Source: Haliscomenobacter sp.
Lineage (GTDB): Bacteria; Bacteroidota; Bacteroidia; Chitinophagales; Saprospiraceae
Direction of reading: 5' to 3'
NCBI GenBank assembly: GCA_016707205.1
Contig: JADJHZ010000003.1
Span: forward strand, 558,001 to 622,000
Length of the DNA stretch: 64,000 nt
Shown here: positions 41,977 through 48,755 of the stretch, piece by piece
How the letters are laid out: each line of letters starts with the position of its first letter
How positions within the stretch are numbered: the first letter of the stretch is position 1
The notes under the pieces: generated by a model
Database searches by the model: none
What the model was told of the DNA's origin: nothing
Seen by the model: the letters and a program-made list of their open reading frames with translations, nothing else
Program-made: the position numbers and the translations under genes

Positions 41977-42489
41977 ATGAATCAGGCACATTTGCATCTG
42001 CTCTTCAATCACCTGCCCATTTTGGGCACTCTTTTCGGACTGCTGATTTTAGCCGGCGGTTATGTATTAAAAAACAACACGGTTAAGCGAACGGCACTTG
42101 GAATATTCGTACTTTCGGCTCTCTGTGTTATTCCTGCTTACCTCACCGGTGAAGGCGCCGAAGAAATAACAGAAAGCCTTCCCGGCGTAACGGAGAATTT
42201 CATAGAGGCACACGAAAACATGGCCAATATTTTTCTTGGAATGGCTGGCGCGCTGGGCTTGTTGTCTTTGGTTGCTTTTTTTGCGGATCTGAAAAGGAAA
42301 AAAATTGCGCCCATTCTGTATGCTATTACCTTGATAGTTGCTTTGGGCACGATGTTTTTTGCTCAACAAACCGGCTCTTCCGGTGGAAAAATCCGGCATA
42401 CTGAAATCCGAAGCGATGTTGCCAGCTCCGGCGTCGAACGTCCGGGGAGCAACAATGGCGCGGAAGCCGGTGATGAAGAGGACAATTAA
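41977..42489 (+). CDS. DUF2231-like four-helix membrane protein
   Basis: A 170-residue protein with about four membrane helices (HLHLLFNHLPILGTLFGLLILAGGYVL, ALGIFVLSALCVIPAYLTG, NIFLGMAGALGLLSLVAFFADL, IAPILYAITLIVALGTMFFAQQ) and conserved His residues in the first helix (HLHLLFNHLP), a pattern of DUF2231 and similar heme-binding-like proteins. The tail is charged and soluble (HTEIRSDVASSG). It lies 40 bases after the rubrerythrin gene and 12 before the MbfA-like gene, so it is likely to share their role, perhaps as an electron-transfer partner. Confidence 0.75.
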   Translation: MNQAHLHLLFNHLPILGTLFGLLILAGGYVLKNNTVKRTALGIFVLSALCVIPAYLTGEGAEEITESLPGVTENFIEAHENMANIFLGMAGALGLLSLVAFFADLKRKKIAPILYAITLIVALGTMFFAQQTGSSGGKIRHTEIRSDVASSGVERPGSNNGAEAGDEEDN

Positions 42490-42501
42490 ACCATAGCTGT
42501 A

Positions 42502-43626
42502 ATGAGCAAACTATTCGGAAAAAAAAATGTAGCCGGCATCCAGACAGAAGTGGATGCCGCTTTTCTGTATCAACAAATTGCCAAAGCGGAGGGAGATCCA
42601 GCCATTGCGGGCATATTCCAGAATCTGGCAAAAATTGAAACCGGGCATGCTGCAAAAATGCTGGAACAACTTCAAAAACGAGTTCCCGACGCAGCGCTGC
42701 CACCTCCTTCCTGGCGTGCCCGGACATTGGACCGCATTGGAAAAATTTTCGGCTACGACTACATCATCGGCGTGATGATGGACACGGAAAAAAGCATCTC
42801 CCAAGCCCTCGTGAAACAAAAAGAAGCCCGCCGCATTCCGATTACCGGCGAGGAGGGAAACCACGTTAAAATCTTGCAGGCGCTGCTCAGAAACCAGTCC
42901 GGGGTTTCGGGCGAGCAATTATCGCGCATCGAAGGGCGGCACAAAACAGTGGGCGGCAATGCGCTCCGTGCTGCCGTGCTGGGCGCCAACGACGGGCTGG
43001 TGTCCAACCTCAGCTTAGTCATGGGCGTAGCGGGCGCAACCAGCGGGCAGAGTGAAATACTGCTCGCCGGCTCCGCCGGGCTTTTGGCCGGAGCGCTTTC
43101 CATGGCCCTGGGCGAATGGATTTCGGTGAAGAGTTCTCAAGAACTTTTCGAACGCCAAATGGCCTTGGAAATGGACGAAATCGTTGCGGACCCGGAAGGG
43201 GAAACCAAAGAGATTACCCTCATCTATATGGCAAAAGGCATTCCCGAATCGCAGGCCCGCGATATGGCGGAAAGTGCCATGTCCAATCCCGAAGCGGCCC
43301 ACCAAGTGCTGATCAAAGAGGAACTAGGCATCAATCCGGAAGATTTGAAAAGCTCAGCCAAAGAAGCGGCCATCACCTCATTTGTCCTGTTTGCTATCGG
43401 CGCCATCATTCCACTTGCACCCTTTTTCTGGGGCGGCGGCTATGCCGTTATTTTGGCCAGCGCAGGATTCAGCACCCTGGGGCTGTTTATCATCGGTTCG
43501 GCCATTACGCTTTTCACTGGAAAAAGCATTTGGTTTTCCGGTATGCGGCAAGTGCTTTTTGGTTTGCTTGCTGCAGCCATCACCTTCGGTATTGGTAAAC
43601 TGATTGGCGTTTCTATTGCCGGTTGA
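42502..43626 (+). CDS. MbfA-like ferritin-VIT1 iron/manganese transporter
   Basis: A 374-residue fusion. Residues ~1-140 form a ferritin-like domain (VDAAFLYQQIAKAE, LAKIETGHAAKMLEQL with ExxH, GEEGNHVKILQALL). Residues ~150-374 form a VIT1/CCC1 transporter (LRAAVLGANDGLVSNLSLVMGVAGA, ALSMALGEWISVKSSQELF, and a metal-binding Glu-rich loop). MbfA exports iron from the inner membrane and protects against peroxide; VIT1 moves Fe/Mn. The ferritin-like part may sense or load iron. Third gene of the operon, followed by a terminator. Confidence 0.88.
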   Translation: MSKLFGKKNVAGIQTEVDAAFLYQQIAKAEGDPAIAGIFQNLAKIETGHAAKMLEQLQKRVPDAALPPPSWRARTLDRIGKIFGYDYIIGVMMDTEKSISQALVKQKEARRIPITGEEGNHVKILQALLRNQSGVSGEQLSRIEGRHKTVGGNALRAAVLGANDGLVSNLSLVMGVAGATSGQSEILLAGSAGLLAGALSMALGEWISVKSSQELFERQMALEMDEIVADPEGETKEITLIYMAKGIPESQARDMAESAMSNPEAAHQVLIKEELGINPEDLKSSAKEAAITSFVLFAIGAIIPLAPFFWGGGYAVILASAGFSTLGLFIIGSAITLFTGKSIWFSGMRQVLFGLLAAAITFGIGKLIGVSIAG

Positions 43627-43672
43627 ACGTGCGCAGAAGGCATCAAGGAAAATCCGTGCAGACGAAAAAAAA

Positions 43673-43700
43673 AGAAAAGGGGACGACCGACCCCTTTTCT
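43673..43700 (+). terminator. Rho-independent terminator after the MbfA-like gene
   Basis: AGAAAAGGGG (43673-43682) pairs with CCCCTTTTCT (43691-43700) around an 8-base loop and is preceded by an A run, so it can act in both directions. Confidence 0.75.
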
Positions 43701-44019
43701 TAGATGAAACATGAAACTACCTAACAAAAAGCGCAGGGTTATCGGACGGACCATTGAGGATAAATTTCGTCGCATCATCGCCCGATTGGAGCGGCGCCAG
43801 GAAAGATACCTTACGCCATCCACTCACCCCATTCGCTCTTATCCATTTGAGGTTCTTAGTGCGTGCCTAAGACCCGTAACCGGTCTATGTTTGTGCCGAC
43901 GCTGGAGTGGTTTGGACAACCGACACGAGTGGTCAGCCCATGTCCAAACCTTCTCCAAGTCGGTGAAACAGGGGAATCGTTTTCTGATAGTAATAAACTT
44001 GATCCGTAAAAAAAGCGGA
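43701..44019. other. Region without a supported gene
   Basis: A plus-strand ORF beginning at 43711 (MKLPNKKRRVIGRTIEDKFRR) has a basic, protein-like first ~45 residues but then loses coding character and crosses into the convergent lipoprotein gene. It may be a decayed or very short gene. Nothing else is evident. Confidence 0.5.
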
Positions 44020-44469
44020 TTAATTCTGGAACTGGTCGGTCGACAAAATAACTTCCCAGCCCGGAACCTGAATATTCGGGTCATCTTCTGCGGTGATGAA
44101 AATTTTGATCGGTTTAAAGGAGGTGACCGTTTGAAAAGATGCCTTCAGGCTTTTCGAAAACGTACCGCTTGAAGTCTTAATTTGTCCTATATTTTTCGTT
44201 TCATTCTGATCTGTCAGCATCCAGACCATGTATAACTGTTTGGGGGGCTGAAGTTTGGTAGGCTCCGCCAAATTGAATAAATCGACATGGATCATGTGAT
44301 TCTTATTGCTGTCTGTTTTTACTTTAACCGTGCCCTGAGCTGCAGGTACAATCGATGAGGGTACAAAAGCTATTTTTTGGGCACAGGAACTGACCGAAAA
44401 AATCAGAATGGCACTAAAAAAGACCACGGATAATTTTTTGGCCCATATAGAAAATTTTGAATTTTTCAT
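44020..44469 (-). CDS. Lipoprotein with anti-sigma-K/RskA-like beta domain
   Basis: A 149-residue lipoprotein (lipobox FSVSSCAQK, Cys at residue 29). The rest is a small beta-sandwich: GTVKVKTDSNKNHMIHVDLFNLAEP, QLYMVWMLTDQNETKNIGQIKTSSGTFSKSLKASF, PIKIFITAEDDPNIQVPGWEVILS. The layout of YMVWMLTDQ followed by SFKPIKIFITAEDDPN recalls the extracytoplasmic domain of anti-sigma-K factors, without their membrane helix. No sigma factor is adjacent. First member of a run of small minus-strand envelope genes. Confidence 0.75.
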   Translation of the reverse strand: MKNSKFSIWAKKLSVVFFSAILIFSVSSCAQKIAFVPSSIVPAAQGTVKVKTDSNKNHMIHVDLFNLAEPTKLQPPKQLYMVWMLTDQNETKNIGQIKTSSGTFSKSLKASFQTVTSFKPIKIFITAEDDPNIQVPGWEVILSTDQFQN

Positions 44470-44513
44470 TTTATTTTATTTACACGTGCGAAGAATATGC
44501 CGTTGTAGAAATT

Positions 44514-44699
44514 TCAAATGGTCACGTTTTTCAAAGAATCCAAAAGCCCGAATGCCTGAAGCAGCCAAAGGATCACTCCGATTACGACAACTGCATTCAG
44601 AATACTTTTGATCTTGCGGTCCATGGGGATATAAGAATTTATCAACCATAGAATTACACCGACGACGATCAAGACGATTAACACATTTAATAGTGGCAT
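44514..44699 (-). CDS. Thivi_2564-like two-helix membrane protein
   Basis: A 61-residue protein with two membrane helices (LLNVLIVLIVVGVILWLINSYIP and AVVVIGVILWLLQAFGLL) separated by PMDRKIKSILN, the pattern of a widespread small membrane protein family known as Thivi_2564. Function unknown, but often found in general-stress clusters. It sits between the anti-sigma-like lipoprotein and another small membrane protein, same strand. Confidence 0.78.
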   Translation of the reverse strand: MPLLNVLIVLIVVGVILWLINSYIPMDRKIKSILNAVVVIGVILWLLQAFGLLDSLKNVTI

Positions 44700-44731
44700 G
44701 ATGATAATTTTTATTGATACTCAAACAAGTA

Positions 44732-44953
44732 TCAGCTGAGCGATTTTTTATTGCGTAGCAGAAACAGGACACCTCCGACAAGAAGTACGCCGCCAATAAT
44801 CGGAGACAATTTGACGAAGTTGTTTTTCTCTGCTTCTATTTGAACTGGACCTAAGTCGACGATCGTTTCCGTGGTAACGTAATTGAATCCGGTATATGCA
44901 ATCATAATTATTCCAATTATGACTAAGACAATACCTATTACTTTGGTTTGCAT
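44732..44953 (-). CDS. Small two-helix membrane protein
   Basis: A 73-residue protein with a first helix (VIGIVLVIIGIIMIAYTGFNY), a hydrophilic loop (VTTETIVDLGPVQIEAEKNNFVKL) and a second helix (SPIIGGVLLVGGVLFLL) ahead of a basic end. This pattern (MKTKVIGIVL ... DLGPIxI ... SPIxGxxLLxxG) is common in bacterial uncharacterised proteins of stress clusters. It lies 32 bases upstream of the Thivi_2564-like gene. Confidence 0.75.
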   Translation of the reverse strand: MQTKVIGIVLVIIGIIMIAYTGFNYVTTETIVDLGPVQIEAEKNNFVKLSPIIGGVLLVGGVLFLLRNKKSLS

Positions 44954-45179
44954 AGTTGCGTAGTTTAGAACATGTATTTAATAGCCTTTATCGCCTCCGG
45001 GGAGAAAAACGGAAGAACGCAGTTCCCGCATATTCCATGGGAACGCCGCAATTTAGTTCAGAACACCGGGCCGGTATGGCATGCTTCGTTAAAATAGGCT
45101 ATAATACGCCCGGCTTTCTGAACGGTATGGATACCGGTGCGCAGGGGGTGGAGTCCAGACCAAAAAGAACAAAGATCCC

Positions 45180-45335
45180 CTAGATAGGTTTCCTGCCCTG
45201 AATTACCCTAAGAATTACCACGATGATTGCAATGACGAGCAAAGCGTGTATTAGCCCGCCTGCGTTGTACCCTACAAAACCTATGAGCCATCCAATGATG
45301 AGAATGACGGCAACGACATAAAGCAAATTTCCCAT
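45180..45335 (-). CDS. lmo0937-like small membrane protein
   Basis: A 51-residue protein: MGNLLYVVAVILIIGWLIGF, then VGYNAGGLIHALLVIAIIVV and a basic end (ILRVIQGRKPI). It has two membrane helices split by the GGLIH turn, the hallmark of the lmo0937 family (DUF5670), found in stress-response clusters of Bacteroidota and Firmicutes. The ATG is at 45333-45335 and the TAG at 45180-45182. Role unknown. It belongs to the run of minus-strand small proteins between 44020 and 45763. Confidence 0.85.
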   Translation of the reverse strand: MGNLLYVVAVILIIGWLIGFVGYNAGGLIHALLVIAIIVVILRVIQGRKPI

Positions 45336-45442
45336 AATAAATAATTTAGAGGTATGGATAATTGGAAAATCCGTAATTTTTGCTTTCCCAAAGCGGAAAT
45401 TGCCGGCTAGAAAATCGTATGCTAAAAATCTTACCTTAGCGA

Positions 45443-45763
45443 TTAAAGTAAAAGGATAAGTAAGAGGACAATAATAATGATTGCGCCTGCAGAAAGATAA
45501 ACGCCGCCGCTGGTGGCTTTGAGTTCTCTTTTTATGGTGCGCACTTCATTCCTCAGAGCTTTCTTTTCAGAAGCATTCAGGCTTGCCATATCCATGTCTT
45601 TGATTTCTACCAATCTGGCAGTCAATGCATCGGCAAACTCGGATTCTACGGGCTTCGTGGCATCTATAGAAGTCGCATTGGAACTAGTTGCAGCCTGTAG
45701 TTGCACCGGATTGAGGGCAAACATCATAAATGCCGCCATAATGCAGAGCGATAGTTTTTTCAT
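45443..45763 (-). CDS. Small secreted protein with C-terminal membrane tail
   Basis: A 106-residue protein with a signal peptide (LCIMAAFMMFALNPVQLQAA), a helical polar stretch (FADALTARLVEIKDMDMASLNASEKKALRNEVRTIKREL) and a hydrophobic C terminus (VYLSAGAIIIIVLLLILLL). The same layout, with SLNxxEKKxLRxEV, is frequent in Bacteroidota as an uncharacterised stress protein. It reads away from the AraC gene downstream on the same strand, with 99 bases between. Confidence 0.75.
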   Translation of the reverse strand: MKKLSLCIMAAFMMFALNPVQLQAATSSNATSIDATKPVESEFADALTARLVEIKDMDMASLNASEKKALRNEVRTIKRELKATSGGVYLSAGAIIIIVLLLILLL

Positions 45764-45862
45764 TTCAGCAATTTTTCCTGTAAAAGAACTTTTACAGTAC
45801 TACAAAGGTGGGCCGAAATTACCTGAAATGCGTTATACTATTTTGAAGAAACATTATATCAT

Positions 45863-46426
45863 TCACAGGTCTTCTAATGGAATTCGTGTTCTGAACTGCC
45901 TGATCCTCTTGAAGTACGAGGGTGTTAATCCGGTAATTCTTTTGAACTGGCTCGAAAGGTGCGCTACGCTGCTGTAATTCAACCTATAAGATATTTCGGA
46001 AATATTAAGCTCATCGTACAAAAGCAATTCTTTTATCCGTTCTACTCTTTGAATAATAAAATAATGCTCTATCGTGGTGCCTGTTGTTTGTGAGAAAAGG
46101 TTGGCGAGATAGGCATAGTTCAAGTGCAGCTTTTCACTGAGGTAGTCAGAAAAATTCACTCTTGGAACTTCGTCTGAATAATGAACCATCTCAACGATGA
46201 TATTCTTGATGGTTTCAATCAGGATGGCTTTTTTGTCATCCATCAGTTCCAAACCAGATTTCATCAACGTAATAGCCAACTGATCGTGTTGTTCGGGAGT
46301 CAACTCCTCTTCAATCTTCACTTCCCCCAACTCCACTGCGCCATAATGCAACCCAAGGCCATCCAATGCCGCCATAACCACTAATTTGCAGCGGTGAGAA
46401 ACCATATATTTGATGTAAAGCTTCAT
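45863..46426 (-). CDS. AraC family regulator with HMA-like N-terminal domain
   Basis: A 187-residue regulator. The C-terminal domain is AraC helix-turn-helix (LSEKLHLNYAYLANLFSQTTGTTIEHYFIIQRVERIKELLLYDELNISEISYRLNYSSVAHLSSQFKRITGLTPSYFKR). The N-terminal ~90 residues (MKLYIKYMVSHRCKLVVMAALDGLGLHYGAVELGEVKI) look like a ferredoxin-fold, HMA-type metal-binding domain, in which relatives carry CxxC; here it is SxxC (VSHRC). Start chosen at the ATG at 46426; an ATG at 46432 is equally possible. It is transcribed toward the small stress proteins and may control them. Its closest visible relative in the window is the remnant at 34942. Confidence 0.8.
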   Translation of the reverse strand: MKLYIKYMVSHRCKLVVMAALDGLGLHYGAVELGEVKIEEELTPEQHDQLAITLMKSGLELMDDKKAILIETIKNIIVEMVHYSDEVPRVNFSDYLSEKLHLNYAYLANLFSQTTGTTIEHYFIIQRVERIKELLLYDELNISEISYRLNYSSVAHLSSQFKRITGLTPSYFKRIRQFRTRIPLEDL

Positions 46427-46496
46427 CGGCAAAAATTCCGGATTGTCTCCCCTCTATTCCGGAGGGTTGACCACCCCCACTTTGAATACCCCGCAT

Positions 46497-46570
46497 AACT
46501 GGACATTTTCAGAACGAGACCATCCAGGTTTGGCAAACCTGGATGCCCGGACAACGAAAAGATCCAGTAG
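46497..46570. repeat. Palindromic element family A, copy 4 (diverged)
   Basis: Left end ACTGGACATTTT (46498-46509) and right end GATCCAGTAG, with a shorter central hairpin CATCCAGGTTTG / CAAACCTGGATG (46521-46545). Both arms differ from the other copies in a matching way, so base pairing is kept though the sequence has changed. Confidence 0.7.
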
Positions 46571-46700
46571 GGTTTGAATAACCACGGATTTCAGGTTCTA
46601 AAAATAACTGATTTCCAGAAATTTTTCAACTGTTTCCCTTTATTTAATTGCCTTCCAGGTCGCCGTACTTGCGCTGCCCTGGGGAAAATGGCCGGACTAA

Positions 46701-46745
46701 AAGCTATCTCAAAACCCTTTTCAGGGGGTGGGCGGGGGAGGAAAA
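46701..46745. repeat. Family B terminal sequence, solo copy
   Basis: AAGCTATCTCAAAAC then CCTTTTCAGGGGGTGGGCGGGG matches the right end of the element at 35527-35714 in reverse orientation. No partner terminus was found nearby. Confidence 0.7.
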
Positions 46746-46870
46746 TCAGGGAAAAACGGAAAATTCTTATACCTTGGAATAATTTTTATTTTTTGCCCAA
46801 TCCAGGCAGCGAAACCATTCCTTTCCGCCTCTCCACAATAAGAGGCGGGAATCTACTCAAGCCAAAACGC

Positions 46871-47410
46871 GTGACAGAGCAAGACCTCGTCAGGGGATGC
46901 ATACAAGGCAAACGCAAATTCCAGGAGGAATTGTTTCAGCGCTATGCAGGCAAAATGCTGGCGGTGTGCATGCGGTATGCCCGGCACCGGATGGAGGCGG
47001 AAGACATGCTCCAGGACGCGTTCGTGAAAGTATTTGAGCATATAGGGCAATTCCAGTTCAAAGGCGCTCTGGAAGGATGGATCCGCCGGATTGTGGTCAA
47101 TACCGCCATTAAAGCCTACGACCGGAAAAGCTTTACCCACGAACAGATCGGCATCGATCCAACGTGGGATAGCGCTTCGGATCTGCCGCTAAGCGATATG
47201 CAACTCCAGGAAAAAGATTTGCTGAACATGATCAACCGGCTGCCCGATGGCTACCGAATCGTGTTTAACCTGTACGCTTTGGAAGGGTATAGCCACCAGG
47301 AGATCGCCGAGATGCTGGGCATTCAGGAAAGCACCTCGCGGTCGCAACTGGTAAAAGCCAGAAAACAATTACAAACGCAACTATTCGAGTTACACAAAGT
47401 TGCCGTATGA
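46871..47410 (+). CDS. ECF sigma factor (RpoE-like)
   Basis: A 179-residue sigma-70 family factor with region 2 (DLVRGCIQGKRKFQEELFQRYAGKMLAVCMRYARHRMEAEDMLQDAFVKVFEHIGQFQFKG, WIRRIVVNTAIKAY) and region 4 (LLNMINRLPDGYRIVFNLYALEGYSHQEIAEMLGIQESTSRSQLVKARKQLQ). The start is the GTG at 46871 because it directly precedes region 2 and because sequence upstream is repeat DNA. The gene overlaps the next by 4 bases (ATGA at 47407-47410), so its partner is translationally coupled, the usual arrangement for an anti-sigma system. Confidence 0.9.
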   Translation: MTEQDLVRGCIQGKRKFQEELFQRYAGKMLAVCMRYARHRMEAEDMLQDAFVKVFEHIGQFQFKGALEGWIRRIVVNTAIKAYDRKSFTHEQIGIDPTWDSASDLPLSDMQLQEKDLLNMINRLPDGYRIVFNLYALEGYSHQEIAEMLGIQESTSRSQLVKARKQLQTQLFELHKVAV

Positions 47411-48678
47411 AAGAGCAACACCCAATAGATGAACTTTTTCGGCGCCAACTGACGGATTATCAGATGGAAACGCCCCTGCACCTTTGGTCCGGTATCGAAT
47501 CGCGGACCAGAAGTATCGCGCCTGTTTCCTTGAGGAGCCTGATCTGGTGCGCTTCGTTGTCTCTTGCCTTGGCCGTGTTCCTGAAAGGAGACGACGAGTC
47601 CCCGCTGCCTGCCGTATTCCCGGTCCAGGCCAGCCCGGTGCTTCCTCAGGCGTCAACAGAGCCACAAGTGCCTGCTACAGACGAAGCATTCCTCCGGACT
47701 GAAGCAAACCGCCAGCCAAAGGCCGCTTCCCCTGTGGCAGCGCCGGCTAATCGCGCAGGCGGTGAAACCATCGGGATATCATCTGCCCGCCGTAAGCCGG
47801 CTCGCGCTTTAGCCGCTTCTGCCGGAACGCGGACGAATGGGGCTGCCTCTCCATCCTCCCCTACCCTGCCGGATAAGGATGCGCATTCCCTGGCTGATCC
47901 CGCCGAAGAAACCCATGCCGCCGAACGCTCCATAAGACCTGCGTTCGCTGAACTGGCGCCATTGAATCCCCTTTGGTTTCAATTAGAAACCCAGCCCATC
48001 CAGGATTTCATTCCAGGTATCAAATTCTTGGGCGAGCGCTGGTATGCCAGCGTCGAACTGGGCTTGTCTCAGGATTGGCGGCAAAAAATACTCTCTGCGC
48101 CGTCTCCGGAATTTCAGGGGTACGCCGATGCCCGAAAAGCTACCGAGTCGGTTAAATCATCCCATACCGCCTCCTTGAGGCTCTCCCTGATCTCCGCTTC
48201 AGGCTGGACCTTCCGCAGCGGATTACAGGTTTCCCGGACCACGGAATGGTTTACCCAACCCGACGCCCGGACCGTCAATACCTTTCACGAGATCGATATT
48301 CCTTTGCTGCTGGGGCGTCAGTTTTCCATAGGGAAACTGGACCTGGGCATCAATGGCGGCGCCATGTTGAATATGGCCTTTTACCAAAAAGGCGCTTTTC
48401 TCGCGCCCGACGCGGAGAAAGTCGTCGATTTCTCCTCTAACCTCCCGGATGCCTACCCCGCTTTCAAGAACCGCCTCGGTTTAGGCTACTACGGGAGCGT
48501 CTCCCTTTCCCATCCGGTTACCCCCAGTTTGCACCTGATGGCCGAGCCCTATTTCCGGTATATGCCCAAAGCATATACCAGCCCGGACTACCCGCTGGAG
48601 CAGCGCTACCGCACCGCCGGGATATTCTTTGGATTCCGCAAGCTCCTGGGGCCCTATTGGATGAACTTGCGGCCTTGA
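47407..48678 (+). CDS. ECF-sigma-linked protein: anti-sigma-like N terminus plus outer-membrane beta-barrel
   Basis: A 423-residue protein. The first ~35 residues (MKEQHPIDELFRRQLTDYQMETPLHLWSGIES) look like a cytosolic sigma-interaction segment. A membrane helix follows (LRSLIWCASLSLALAVFL), then ~120 residues of Ala/Pro/Ser-rich linker (VPATDEAFLRTEANRQPKAASPVAAPANR), and a C-terminal ~230-residue beta-barrel-like domain (WYASVELGLSQDW, SLRLSLISASGWTFRSGLQVSRTTEWF, HEIDIPLLLGRQFSIGKLDLGINGG) ending PYWMNLRP. A single protein that spans both membranes would couple the outer membrane to sigma control. Overlaps the sigma gene by 4 bases and ends before a bidirectional terminator. Confidence 0.75.
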   Translation: MKEQHPIDELFRRQLTDYQMETPLHLWSGIESRTRSIAPVSLRSLIWCASLSLALAVFLKGDDESPLPAVFPVQASPVLPQASTEPQVPATDEAFLRTEANRQPKAASPVAAPANRAGGETIGISSARRKPARALAASAGTRTNGAASPSSPTLPDKDAHSLADPAEETHAAERSIRPAFAELAPLNPLWFQLETQPIQDFIPGIKFLGERWYASVELGLSQDWRQKILSAPSPEFQGYADARKATESVKSSHTASLRLSLISASGWTFRSGLQVSRTTEWFTQPDARTVNTFHEIDIPLLLGRQFSIGKLDLGINGGAMLNMAFYQKGAFLAPDAEKVVDFSSNLPDAYPAFKNRLGLGYYGSVSLSHPVTPSLHLMAEPYFRYMPKAYTSPDYPLEQRYRTAGIFFGFRKLLGPYWMNLRP

Positions 48679-48717
48679 CGCTATTTCGTATTTTGGTGGA
48701 TAAAATGGTGAATAAAG

Positions 48718-48755
48718 ATCGCCGGTCCGGAAACCCGAACCGGCGATACTTTTTA
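48718..48755. terminator. Bidirectional terminator between the sigma locus and rnr
   Basis: ATCGCCGGT (48718-48726) pairs with ACCGGCGAT (48739-48747), followed by ACTTTTT on the plus strand and preceded by AAAG on the other. It overlaps the last codons of rnr, which ends at 48753. Confidence 0.75.

Larger units (their letters stand above)
46427..46870. other. Intergenic region with repeat copies before the ECF sigma gene
   Basis: The 444-base gap separates the divergent AraC and sigma genes. It contains family A copy 4 (46497-46570), a family B end (46701-46745) and the sigma promoter region. An in-frame ORF extends back to 46574 but crosses the family B end, so it is not coding. Confidence 0.7.

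Noticed and set aside
43711..44172. A plus-strand ORF with a basic N terminus
   Set aside because: Only the first ~45 residues look protein-like and it overlaps a well-supported lipoprotein gene; kept as a note for the gap 43701-44019.
46574..46870. N-terminal extension of the ECF sigma factor
   Set aside because: The extension crosses a family B repeat end and has no sigma-region likeness.
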